Positions 48,548 to 60,390 of a DNA stretch of 64,000 nt are shown piece by piece. Source of the stretch: Jaltomata sinuosa (Eukaryota; Streptophyta; Magnoliopsida; Solanales; Solanaceae). The translations under genes were made by a program, and so were the position numbers. Where the stretch lies: positions 54,365 to 118,364 of the forward strand of contig QJPP01003505.1 in assembly GCA_003996215.1 (NCBI GenBank), written 5' to 3'. The notes beneath the pieces were generated by a model. That model did not search any database, was not told where the DNA came from, and saw nothing but the letters and a program-made list of their open reading frames with translations. The first letter of the stretch is position 1, and every line of letters begins with the position of its first letter.

Positions 48548-49555
48548 CCCAGAAGACAGGATCCATAGAAGGTCACACCCGTATACCCTTACTACATCGT
48601 ATACCCTCCCTCTGGCACTCCCATCACGTAGCCCCTAGTCCGGAACGTCGAGGTCCATGGAAGCCCCCGACCAACATACTAGAAGCCCCGCAATCTCAAA
48701 AATCCCCAAGTAAAGCTGCCTGGAGGGTATCCGGGTCTAAATCAGTAAACCAAATGGTTCTAGTGCACGACCTCACCGATCCTAGTATTTTCACGAAAGT
48801 TGTAGTAAAACAAGTCTAGCCCTCTACAACGCCGAGCCTAGTATTAGTAGAAATAGTAATAAAATATCCTTTTTATTTTCTCTTACCCCAAGAAGATCCA
48901 TTAAAATGGTACTAAATCTCTTTACAATTATTTTTAAAAAAATGAGCCCCACGGCCATGCATGTCTTAGAAATTATTAAATAGAAGGCTTGAAGCAAAAA
49001 CCATAGAAAAATTATGCAGAAACCCTCTATATGCATGATAAATTGGACCACGTCCCAGAAAATAGGATCCATAGAAGGTCACACCCGTATACCCCTACTA
49101 CACCTTATATCTTCCCTCTGGCACTCCCAGCATGTAGCCCTTATTCCGGAATGGAAAGGTCCATGAAGGCCCCGACAAACATACTACATGCCCAAAAATC
49201 TTGAAAATCCACAAGTAAAGCTGTTCGGAGGGTATCCGGGTCTAAATCAGTAAACCAAATGGTTCTAATGCACGACCCCGGTGAGCCTAGTATTATCACG
49301 GAAGCTGTAGTAAAATGAGTCTAGCCCTCAGCCCAGCCCAGCCTAGTATTAGTAGAAATAGTGATAAAATATCTTTTTTATTTTCTCTTACCCAAAGAAG
49401 ATCCGTTAAAATTGTACTAAACCTTTTTACAATCATTTTTACCAAAATGGGCCCCACAACCATACAGGTCTTACAAATCATTCAATAGAAGGCTCGACGC
49501 CAAAATTGTAGTAAAATTATGCAGAAATCCTCTATATGCATGATAAATGGTGTAC
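48548..49555. repeat. 506-bp tandem duplication in LTR C
   Basis: Copy 1 is 48548-49053 and copy 2 is 49054 to about 49555. Both start cccagaa then aggatccatagaaggtcac and end near tatatgcatgataaa. The copies differ at many bases, so the duplication is not recent. Confidence 0.87.
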
Positions 49556-49577
49556 ACAATCACAATAGTCGCCACAA

Positions 49578-51900
49578 CCCACAATCAACCTATCGGCCTA
49601 GCACATGCTCCTATCATTCTACAACACAGATAGCCAACTCTATAACAGTAATAATAATGTCTAGGACTCATGGACATTCCCAATAACCCACCATCTATGT
49701 TCTGGAGTCAATACAAGTCCACAAAGGACCACCAGGGTTATAATATCATCTATAAAAAATACCACAAACATCAGAGGAACGAAACGAATTGAACATGAAG
49801 AAGCGGTCAAGGTCTGTGGTACCAAGCTTATAAACCCAACCCAAGGATGCCCATTAATACAATTTTATCCTATATATGCAAAGTCTAGAGGAATTAGACC
49901 GTAACCTACCTATCATCTGATGACAAGCTACTAGAACGACGATGTCCAAGTCTGAACCACTCCAAAACAAAACCAAACTCGAACTCGGGCTTGAATAACT
50001 TAGCGTATATAATCGATTTTATTTTGGAGATTAAATATAGCGTCAAAAATAATTTTTCCACCCAAACCTCCTCAACATGTGTCGTACGCACATATATATA
50101 TAGTATGTATACAATAAGTAAATGTTGCTGAAGCCTTTTCTCAAAGTGTCCCATGAATACAAAAGCAGAGGTAAAGATGTATATACATAAAAGTGGTCTT
50201 TGACTGACCAAACAAAGTAGATAATTTAAAAATTAATTATCACAAAAGTAAGTAACTAATGCTACACATGTGTGCCACCACACTTAATAAAATTAGCTAT
50301 AAATTTCACTCCACTTCCACGTGGGAGTGGACAGCCACCACAAGTTCTATATTATCTCATTACGTAGGTACTCGGGTATTATATAAGTTCGTGGTAAAAT
50401 AAATACAACTCTTTAAATATATCATAATTAATAGAAAATCATTTCAAATAAAACCTACTATATTATAATAATAATTTTCAACATAACTAAGTTTACTATC
50501 TCCATTAAAAATATTAATAACTTATAAGACTCTTGTAAAATAAATAAATACATACACAAATATATCATAACAAAGTATTTTATTTTATTTTTTTCATAAA
50601 TATTTAAAACTGTTTTAGAAAAAAAAACTTTTTACCAAATTCTTATTTAGATCAACTATTTTCCAATATGCGCGATGTTAATAAAATTCTCAAATGAAAA
50701 CACCCCATTCTCGGAAATGCTACAACACCACAAATTAGGACCACGGCCCACAATCAACCTATCGTCCATGCACAAGCTCCCATCATTCTACAGCACAGAT
50801 AGCCAGCTCTATAACAGTAATAACGATGTCCGAGACTCACGGACATTCCCAATAACCCACCATCTATGTTCCAGAGTCAATGCAAGGCCACACAGGACCA
50901 CCAGGGTGATAATATCATATATAACAAATACTGCAAACATCGGAGGAAAGAAATTAATTGAACATGAAGAAGCGGTCAAGGTATGTGGTACCAAGCTAAT
51001 AAACCCAACCCAAGGATGCCTACTAATACAATTTTATCTTATATATGTGAAGTCTATAGGAGTTAGACCATAACCTACCTGTCGTCCGATGACAAGCTAC
51101 TAGAACGATGATGCCCAAGCCTGAACCACTCCAAAATGAAATCAAACTCAAACTCTGGCTTGAATAACTTAGCGTAGATAATCAATTTTCTTTTGGATAT
51201 TAAATATAGCGTCAAAAATAATTTGTCCACCCAAACCTCCTCAACATATGTCATACACACATATATATAGAATGTATACATCAAGTAAATATTGCTGAAT
51301 CCTTTTCTTAAAGTCTCCCATGAATACAAATGCATAGGTAAAGATGCATATACATAAAAGTGGTCTTTGACCGACCAAACAAAGTAGATAATTTAAAAAT
51401 TAATTATCACATAAGTAAATAACTAATGCTACACATGTGTGCCACCACACTTAATAAAATTAGCTGTACATTTCACTCCATTTCCACATGGGGGTGGAGT
51501 GCCACCACAAGTTCTATTTTATCTCATTACATAGGTACTCAGGTATTCTATAAGTTCATGGTAAAATAAATACAACTCTTTAAATATATCATAATTAATT
51601 GAAAATTATTTCAAATAAAACCTACTATATTATAATAATAATTTTCGACATAACTAAGTTTACTATCTCCGTTAAAAATATTAATAACTTATAAGACTAG
51701 TAAAATAAATACATATACAAATATATCATAACAAAGTATTTTATTTTATTTTTTCATAAATATTTAAAACATTTTTAGAAAAATAAAACTTTTTACAAAA
51801 TTTTGATTTAAATCAAATATTTTCAAAAACGCGCGATGTTAATAAAAACTAAAATGAAAACACCCCATTCTCGGGAATGCTACAACACCACAAATCAGGA
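49578..51900. repeat. 1169-bp tandem duplication in LTR C
   Basis: Copy 1 is 49578-50746 and copy 2 is 50747 to about 51900, both starting cccacaatcaacctatcg. Each includes the taacctacc and gatgacaagctactagaacg blocks, a ccactccacttccacgtgg-like motif and an AT-rich tail ending in tgctacaacaccacaaat. The truncated LTR D (54485-55578) matches the last part of this unit. Confidence 0.87.
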
Positions 51901-52139
51901 TTGACCGTTCCACAAGGCTTGCTGAGATCATACGATCGCAAATCCCTATCACATGATTTTGATAACTCAACTCCTAAGACTCAGCTCTAAAATAGGGGAA
52001 TGACCATAAAGAACAAACGAATGGCCAGGGCACCGAACCACCGGTCCCAGAAAGCTATAAATGGCTTGGGGCTGCTACTGGCAAGCACTAATAGTACAAG
52101 AAATTCGTAAATGATGGAATGACCGAAAGGGTCGTTACA

Positions 52140-54484
52140 TCATCCACTACTAAAAAGGACTTCCATCCTCGAAAATCAAGAACAAGGAAGTACCTGAATG
52201 CTCACACAGCTGTGGATACTGAGCCCATATCTCTCTCGGTCTCCCAGGTAGCCTCCTTAATTGGACGATGCCTCCACTAAACCTTAACAACCGGGATCTC
52301 CCGAGATCTCAATCTCCTGACATCTCTGGCCAAAATAGCTACCGGCTCCTCAACAAAGGCTAAACTCTCATCCAAGTAAACTGAATCTCACTGCAACACA
52401 TGAGACTCGTCTGGAACGTACCGTTGCAAAATAGATACATGGAAAACTGGGTGCATAGCTTACAACATCGGAGTCAAGGCTAACTGATAGGCAACGCAAC
52501 CAACCCTTTGGATAATCTCAAATGGCCCAATGTACTTGGGGCTAAGCTTGCCCTGCCAACCAAATCCCATCACGCCTTCAGGGGAGACACACGAAGGAAT
52601 ACCAAATCACCAACACTAAACTCCAAGGAATGAAGTCTACGATCAGTGTATCTTTTCTACCTACTATGAGCTACTAAAAATTTATCCTGGATTACTCTGA
52701 CTAGGTCTAAGGAATCCCGAAGTAAATCTGTACTTTGTGGCCTAGACTCCAACCCATCAAACCAACCAACCGGCGATCTGCAATGCCTAGCATATAATGC
52801 CTCGAAAGGTGCCATGCCAATACTCGAATAGAAGCTATTATTATACGCAAACTCGGCCAAAGGCATAAACTGATCCCAAGAATCTCCAAAGACAAGAACA
52901 CAGTCCTGAAGCATATCCTCCAGAAACTTAATGGTCCTCTCGGACTGGCCATCTGTCTGAGGGTGGAAAGCAATACTAAGCTGAACCTCTGTACCCAAAT
53001 CTCATTGAATAGTCCTCCAAAACTGATATTTGAACTGAGTGTCGTGGTCTGAAATGATAGAAGTTGGGACCCCGTGCAACCAAACAATCTCATGAAGGTA
53101 GATCTGAGCTAACCTGTCTGCACTATAAGAAGTCTGAACCGACAATAAATGAGTTGACTTGGTCAGCCTATCAACAACACCCAGATGGAATCAAACCTAT
53201 GAGAAGTACGAGGCAAACCAACAACGAAGTCCATAGTAATCCCTTCACACTTCCACTCAGGGATGGGAAGTTGTTGCGTCAAGCCACTTGGTTTCATGTG
53301 CTCAAACTTAACTTGTTGATAGTTGAAGCACCGAGATACGAACTTCGCTATATCCTGCTTCATACCACTCCACCAGTAAAGCTGTCTCAAGTCTCTATAT
53401 ATCTTTGCTGCTCCAGGGTGAATAGAGTATCTAGAACAATGCACCTCACAGAGTATCAACTGAATCAAATACCTTACTTTCGAAACACAAAGGCAACTGT
53501 CAAACCTCAGAATACCATCAAAACCTAACGTATCTCGGTTGGCCTCACCCCGAACTACTTGATCATGAAGGTCACACAAACTCTGATCCTCAAGATGTAC
53601 GATCAAAATATGATCAATTAAAGTGGAACGAACCTCAATACTAGTGAGAACTCTGCTAGGATCCGACAAGTCAAGCCTAACCAAATGGTTAGCCAAAGAC
53701 TGGATGTCCAAGGCCAACAGACGCTAAGAAATAAAAATAGAAGCTAAGCTGCTCATACTCACTGTCTTCTGACTCAAGGTATCCGCTACCACATTTGCCT
53801 TGCCTGGATGATAAAGAATGGTGAAATCATAGTCTTTCAGTAGCTCAATCCATCTCCTCTGCCTCAAGTTCAGCTCTCGCTGACTCGTAATGTACTGAAG
53901 ACTACGATGATCGGTGAATATCTCACAATGAACTCCATATAAATAGTGCCACCAGATCTTGAGCGCGAAGAATACTACCGCAAACTCTAAGTTATGATTG
54001 GGGTAGTTGCGCTCGTGAACCTTCAACTGCCTCAATTCATATGCTATCACTCGACCCTGCTGCATCAACACACAACAAAGACCAACCTCGAAAGTATCAC
54101 AATACGCGGAGAAGCTCTCACCCTCAACCGTCAAGGTCAAAACTGGAGCTGAAGTCAATAAGGCCTTAAGTATCTGGAAGCTATCCTTGCATTGATCCGA
54201 CCACTGAAATGAGACATCCTTCCAGGTCAGCATAGTCAAGGGTGCTTTTATGGAAGAAAATGCCTAAATGAACCGTCTGTAGTAACCTGCTAACCAAACA
54301 AAGTTGTGGACCTCAGTAGAAGTAGTAGGTCTAGGCCAATCACATACCTCTGAAATATTTCTCGGATAAAACCTAATCCCATCATTAGACACCACGTGCC
54401 CTAGGAATGCAACTGACTCAAGCCAAAACTCACATTTTGAGAACTTGGAATAAAGGCGATGATCTCTCAATGTTTTGAGTATAC
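52140..54484 (-). pseudogene. Element C pol: RT end, RNase H, integrase, chromodomain
   Basis: On the minus strand, 54264-54470 is the RT connection (FSKCEFWLESVAFLGHVVS, LAGYYRRFI), starting abruptly after gagtata. RNase H is 53724-54239 (YCDTFEVGLCCVLMQ, FTDHRSLQY, KANVVADTLSQ). The integrase zinc region and start are 53163-53717; CFNYQQVK has Tyr for the second Cys. The catalytic core continues in 52657-52998 (FHPQTDGQSERTI, LAEFAYNNSF). The chromodomain part, 52150-52650, is out of frame with several stops. Gag, protease and most of RT are absent. Confidence 0.87.
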
Positions 54485-55578
54485 CATATACTAGAGGAGA
54501 TGTACCATAACCTACCAGTCGTCCAATGACAAGTTACTAGAACGAAGATGTCCAAGCCTGAACCACTCCAAAATGAAATCAAACTCGAACTCGGGCTTGA
54601 ATAACTTAACGTAGATAATCTATTTTCTTTTGGAGATTAAATATACCGTCAAAAATAATTTGTCCACACAAACCTCCTCAACATGTGTCGTAGGCACATA
54701 TATATAGAATGTATACAAAAAGTAAATGTTGTTGAAGCCTTTTCTCAAAGTGTCCCATGAATACAAATGCATAGGTAAAGATGTATATACATAAAAGTGG
54801 TCTTTGACTGACCAAACAAAGTAAATAATTTAAAAATTAATTATCACATAAGTAAGTAATTAATGCTACACATGTGTGCCAGCACACTTAATAAAATTAG
54901 TTGTATATTTCACTCCACTTCCACGTGGGGGTGGAGTGCCACCATAAGTTCTATCTTATCTTATTACGTAGGTACTCGGGTATTATATAAGTTCGTGGTA
55001 AAATAAATACAACTCTTCAAATATATCATAATTAATAGAAAATCATTTCAAATAAAATCTACTATATTATAATAATAATTTTCAACATAACTAAGTTTAC
55101 TATCTCAGTTAAAAATATTAATAACTTATAAGACTCTTGTAAAATAAATATATACACAAATATATCATAACAAAGTATTTTATTTTATTTTTTCATAAAT
55201 ATTTAAAACATTTTAAGAAAAATAAAACTTTTTACCAAATTCTGATTTAGATAAAATATTTTCAAATACGTGCGATGTTAATAAAATTCTCAAATGAAAA
55301 CACCCCATTCTCGGGAATGCTACGACACCACAAATTAGGATTGACCTATCCACAAGGCTTGCTGAGGTCATACGATCGCAAATCACTATCGCACGATTTT
55401 GATAACTCAACTCCTAAGACTTATCTCTAAAATAGGGGAACGACCATAAAGACCAAACGAACAGCCAGGGCACAGAACCACTTGTCCCAGCAAGCTATAA
55501 ATGGCTTGGGCTGCTACTGGTAAGCTCTAACAGTACAACAAAAGCATAAATGCGGGAATGACCGAAAGGGTCATTACA
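54485..55578 (-). repeat. Truncated LTR D
   Basis: On the minus strand it starts TGTAATGACCCTTTCGG after the D integrase and matches the first ~1.1 kb of LTR C, ending within the taacctacc block. There it passes directly into RT of element C. The junction region tataccatatactag has short TATA-type homology. Confidence 0.84.
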
Positions 55579-57448
55579 TTATCAACTACTAAAAAGGACT
55601 TTCGTCCTCGAAAGTCAAGGACAAGGAGTACCTAAAGGCTCAAACAACTGGGATACTGAGCCTATATCTCTCTCGGTATCCCAGGTAGCCTCCCCAACTG
55701 GATGGTGCCTCCACTGAACCTTAACAATTGGGATCTCACGAGACCTTAATCACCTGACATCTCTGGCTAAAATAGCTACCGGCTCCTCAATAAAGGCTAA
55801 ACTCTCATCCAATTGAACTGAATCCCACTGCAACACATGAGACCCATCTGGAACATACCGTCTCAACATGAATACATAGAAAACTAGGTGCATAGCTGAA
55901 ACATCGGAGGCAAGGCTAATTGATAGGCAACACTACCAACCCTTTGGAGAATCTCAAATGACCCAATGTACCTGGGGCTAAGCTTACCCCTCCGACAAAA
56001 TCTCATCACTCTTTATGGGTGACACACAAAGTAATACTAAATCACCAACACTAAATTCCAAGGAACGAAATCTACGATTAGCGTTGCTCTTCTACCTACT
56101 TTGAGCTGCTCGATGTCTATCCTGGATCACTCTGACTCGGTCTAAGAAATCCCAAAGTAAATCTGTACTCTGTGGCCTAGAATCCAACCCATAAAACCAA
56201 CCAACCAGCGATATGCAATGCCTACCATACAACACCTCAAAAGGTTCCATGCCAATTCTCAAATAGAAGCTATTATTATACGCAAATTCAGCCAAAGGCA
56301 CAAACTGATCCCAAGAACCTCCAAAGTAAAGAACACATGCCCGAAGCATGTCCCCCAGGACCTGAATGGTCTTCTCGGACTGACAATCTGTCTGAGGTTG
56401 GAAGGCAATACTAAGCTGAACCTCTGTACCCAAATCTCATTGAATAGTCCTCCAGAACTGAGATGTGAACTGAGTATCGTGGTCTGAAATAAGAGAAGCT
56501 GGCACCCCGTGCAACCAAACAATCTCACAAAGGTAGATCTGAACCGACAAGAAATGTGTTGACTTAGTCAGCCTATCAACAACACCCATATGGAATCAAA
56601 CCTCCAAGAAGTACGAGGAAAACCAACAACGAAGTCCATAGTAATCCCTTCCCATTTCCACTCAGGGATGGGAAGTCGCTGCATAAAGCCACTCAGTTTC
56701 ATGTGCTCGAACTTAACTTGCTGATAGTTTAAGCACCGAGATACAAACTTTGCTATATCCCACTTCATACCACTCCACCAGTATAGTTGTCGCAAGTCTC
56801 TATACATCTTTGTTGCGCCAGGGTGAATGGAGTATCTAGAACAATGCGCCATTAAATCCCCAACTCTCAGAACACAAAGGCGGCTAAACAACCTCAAAAT
56901 ACAATCAAAACCCAATGTAGCCCGGCTGGCCTCACCCCAAACTACCTGATTATGAAGGTAACACAAACTTTAATCCTCAAGTTGTAGGCTCTAAATCTGA
57001 TCGACTAGAGTGGAACAAACCTCAATACTGGCGAGAACTTTGCTAGGATCCAACATGTCAAGCCTAACCAAACGGTTAGCCAAGGACTGGATGTCCAAGG
57101 CCAACGGTCGATAAGAAGCTACAAGAGAAGCTAAGCTTCCCATACTCATAGTCTTCTGACTAAAGGCATCTACTACCACGTTTGCCTTGCCTTGATGATA
57201 AAGAATGGTGAAATCATTGTCCTTCAGTAGCTCAATCCATCTCCTCTGCCTCAAGTTCATCTCTTGCTGACTCGTAATGTACTGAAGACTATGAATATTG
57301 GTGAATATCTCATAATGAACTCCATATAAATAGTGCCACCAGATCTTGAGCATGAAGACTACTGCCGCCAACTCTAAGTCATGAGTGGGGTAATTGCGTT
57401 CGTGAACCTTCAGCTGCCTCGATGGATATGCTATAACTCGACCCTAAT
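55579..57448 (-). pseudogene. Element D pol: RNase H, integrase, chromodomain
   Basis: On the minus strand, RNase H is 56991-57371 (FMLKIWWHYLYGVHYEIFTN, KANVVVDAFSQ), interrupted on the right by element B. The integrase start is 56568-56966 (HCSRYSIHPGATKMYRDL, then CLNYQQVK with Tyr for Cys). The catalytic core is 56092-56433 (SIAFQPQTDCQSEKTI, where Gly is Cys). The chromodomain region, 55620-56090, is broken. It shares the CxxY change with element C, so C and D are sister copies. No function is expected. Confidence 0.86.
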
Positions 57449-60177
57449 TGTAATGACCCTTCCGGTTATTTCCACGTATACGTTTTCCTTGAACCGTTGG
57501 AGCTTGTTTGTAGCGGCCCCAAGTCACTTAAGGCTCGTCAGGACCGGTATTTTGGTGTTAGGTCCATTTGGTTGGTCGCATTATAAGTTTTGAAGCAGAG
57601 CAAGTCGGCAAAAGTTATCATAAGTTCTTTAATAAATTTCCTGAACTTTGGGTAAAATGTCTCGGAGCTTTTCTCTCAATATATAAAGATTTAGAAGTCC
57701 CCCGAAATACCAAATCGAAGGTCTACGAGTCTATTTTCCAATGCACAAAACCTCACATCCAACTGATCTCGGAGTAAAAAGTTATGACTGTTTTACCGCG
57801 GACTGTCTGGCAGAAAACGGGTTGCGAACCGGGTCGCGAACCACGTCGGGTTAAACTCGATTTAAGCCTCAACTTCACGTTTTAAAACGCCATTTCAGTT
57901 CTTAAATAGTGAGAAAACATAAGGGAGAATTCCAAGAGAGTTCTTGAGTATCAAAATCGTGCGTTGGTGAATTACGAGCCTAGGCTTAAGAATTTTATTA
58001 GCATCGCGCGTATATTTGAAAATATTTTATTTAAAAGTTGAATTTGGTAAAAATTATATTATTATTACCTTTTTAAAATATTTTAAAGGTTGAGAATCAA
58101 TTATCGACGTCAAGTTATTCAAGCCCGAGTTCAAGTTTGATTTCGTTTCGGAGCTTCTTTTCGGAGAGGTTCGAGCTTGTCATCGGACGACAGGTAGGTT
58201 ACGGTTTATTTTCCCTAGACTCCGCATATATAGAATAAAATTGTATTAATGGGCATCCTTGGGTTGGTTTATTAGGTTGGTACCACAGACCTCGACCGCT
58301 TTATTCATGTCAGCCTACATTTGTTCCTCCGTTGCTTGTAGTGTTTGCCGATATATTTTATTTACCCTTGCGGTCCTGTGAGGCCTTGTTGACTCTGGAA
58401 CATAGAAGGTGGGATTTTGGGAATGTCCGCGAGTCCCGGGCATAGAATTATCCTTCTAGGCTGGTTATGCTTGTTGAGTAGCTGCGGGCCTGTGCAGGGT
58501 CGATAGGTTGATTGTGAGCTGCTGGGCAGCTATTGTGTTTGATCATACCATTTTCATGCATAAAAAGATGGTTTATACAGGTTTTGCTACGGTTTGGGCT
58601 TCGGGCCTACTGGCACCATTTTCTAAACCCTGCATGGCCCGGGGGCCCGTTTTTTATGGAAATAATTTGGAAATAGTTTGATTTAACTTGTGTATATTTT
58701 TGGGCAAGAAAGTAAAATTATGTTTAAAATCATCAGTTTTACGATTATCGCTAGACTCGGCAAGGCTGGGGTGCTAGTTGAGTTTTCTTGTTACTTGAGA
58801 TGATTTTTAGCCTCGGTCGGACTGAGCACCTGAGATGGCTTTGTACTGTTTAGACCCGGTTATTCCCGGGAACCCTTGGAGGGGTTTTTGTGACATTTTC
58901 CTACTACGTTAGTCCTGGACAGAGTCTGGGCATTGCATATTCAAGACTGGGTCTCCATCCTGATACCGGACTTGCTTCCGGATGACATGTTCTGATACTG
59001 AGTTTTAGTATGGGGTCTGGGACCTCCATGGACCTTGCCATCCGGGCCAGGGGCTACGGGCTGCGTGTGCCGGAGGAGGGGTATACGGTGGAGTAGAGGT
59101 ATACGGGCAGTGTCCTTCCATGGAACCTACCTGCTGGGCCGGATCGGCGCCGGAGGAGGTACATACAGAGATACCATTTAGTGAGATCTTCATGCATCAT
59201 ATCATTCATTGCTTGAGGCTCCACCCTTGTTTGTTGTTTATTGATTGTACGCTCCGGTAGTATGGGATGCCGGAGGGTTTGTTTTCACTTGTTTGTGTTC
59301 CTCGGTTGTATGGGCGGCCGGGGGACTGTAGGTAGACTTTTGCTTTTTACTTACAGAATTGTTCTCTATTATGGAAAAGTATGAGATTGTATGATTAGTT
59401 GAGTTTGATTCATGTTTCTGAGGCATGCCTATTACTCACTCCTTTCTCTCTTTTTTTCCTACCCTTGAGGTTAACGGTAACCGTCCATTCGTAAACTTAT
59501 TTTGGTATACACTGTATTGTAAGGACCCAGGTGCGTTATTTCTTACTTTCACCTGTGCCTATGGTGTGTATATTCTGCTTACTAGCCTCATATGTGGTTC
59601 TGTTGATTTTCCTCTGGGCTAGTTCCTGTGTACCTTTCGTTGATTTCTGTGACTACTTGCTTCTACTCTGTCTATTACTACGCTTTTATCTTATATGTGC
59701 CCAGTCGGCCTATGATACCTACTGGGTACCTTATGCTTCGCATTTGGTGCTCACCCTACCCCTGCATCTTTGGGTGCAGATCCTAGCGTGGGCCATCGCC
59801 GTTAGATCGCTGTGATTCGTGCTTGGAGATCTGTTGGGGACTACTTCAGACTGAGGGTGAGCTCTTGGCGATCGGAGCTTAGCTTTAGTTTATCTTTTTC
59901 TTCATGTACTCTATTACCATTCAGAGACATCTGTATATATAGTTTTGGTTTATTTGCACTCCATGTATGTAGTTTGGATCTGTACTATGATACCAGGTCT
60001 TGGGGTTTAGTTTAGTTTCCGCATATGTATATATTTATATTCCTTTTATCTGTTCTCTTCGTCTTGTTCCCTTATTTGTTAGATAGTAGCCCATTGCTAA
60101 CTGTTCTGGGCTACGGGGATTGGTTCACCTACTGGGGGTTGTAGGTGCCATCATGACCGAGAAATTGGGTCGTGACA
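57449..60177 (+). repeat. 5' LTR of element B (2729 bp)
   Basis: TGTAATGACCCTTCCGG to GAGAAATTGGGTCGTGACA. It is colinear with LTR A except that it lacks about 530 bp corresponding to 24040-24570 of A (including the TATA-like site and the ccactccacatgg block). It also has 44 bp (about 57965-58010) that A lacks between two copies of a GCGT motif. Its 3' end lies three bases before the primer site. Confidence 0.92.
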
Positions 60178-60180
60178 ACT

Positions 60181-60192
60181 TGGTATCAGAGC
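60181..60192 (+). other. Primer-binding site of element B
   Basis: TGGTATCAGAGC, a perfect 12-base complement of the 3' end of plant initiator tRNA-Met, three bases after the LTR. Confidence 0.93.
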
Positions 60193-60390
60193 TTTAGGTT
60201 CACCAGTGTCATCGGTATAGGAGCCAATGTCTAGTAGAGTCCTGCGGATCGGGGCGGAGATGTCGGTACTCAATCTTTTGGAGGCTACAGTGGCATTTTA
60301 GGAAATTTGACTCCTTCATTGCTTCTGTGTCGTGCGTTCAACCCTTGAAGTTTCTGGAAATCTCATTTATTCTACTTCATTCTTCCGCAG

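Larger units (their letters stand above)
47458..52139 (-). repeat. LTR C (4682 bp, with internal duplications)
   Basis: On the minus strand it starts TGTAACGACCCTTTCGG directly after the C integrase and ends GGTCGTGACA at 47458. It is expanded by two tandem duplications (506 bp and 1169 bp). Without these the length would be about 3.0 kb, close to LTR A. It contains the same taacctacc block as LTR E, but no nad1 insert. Confidence 0.87.
47458..57448 (-). mobile_element. Minus-strand chromovirus composite (elements C and D)
   Basis: Reading leftward on the minus strand: pol of D (RNase H, integrase, chromodomain; 57448-55579), the first 1.1 kb of its LTR (55578-54485), then pol of C from the end of RT (54484-52140), then a full LTR C (52139-47458). 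Both pol parts are of the same family as A and B by protein, but the LTRs are of the E/C type. The D LTR is cut and fused to C within RT near 54484. The composite is interrupted on the right by element B. The left flank is aggctat; the matching target duplication is outside the window or lost. Confidence 0.82.

Noticed and set aside
53064..53528. A 154-residue plus-strand ORF opposite the element C integrase
   Set aside because: It is antisense to a clear integrase reading frame; no independent motif is seen.
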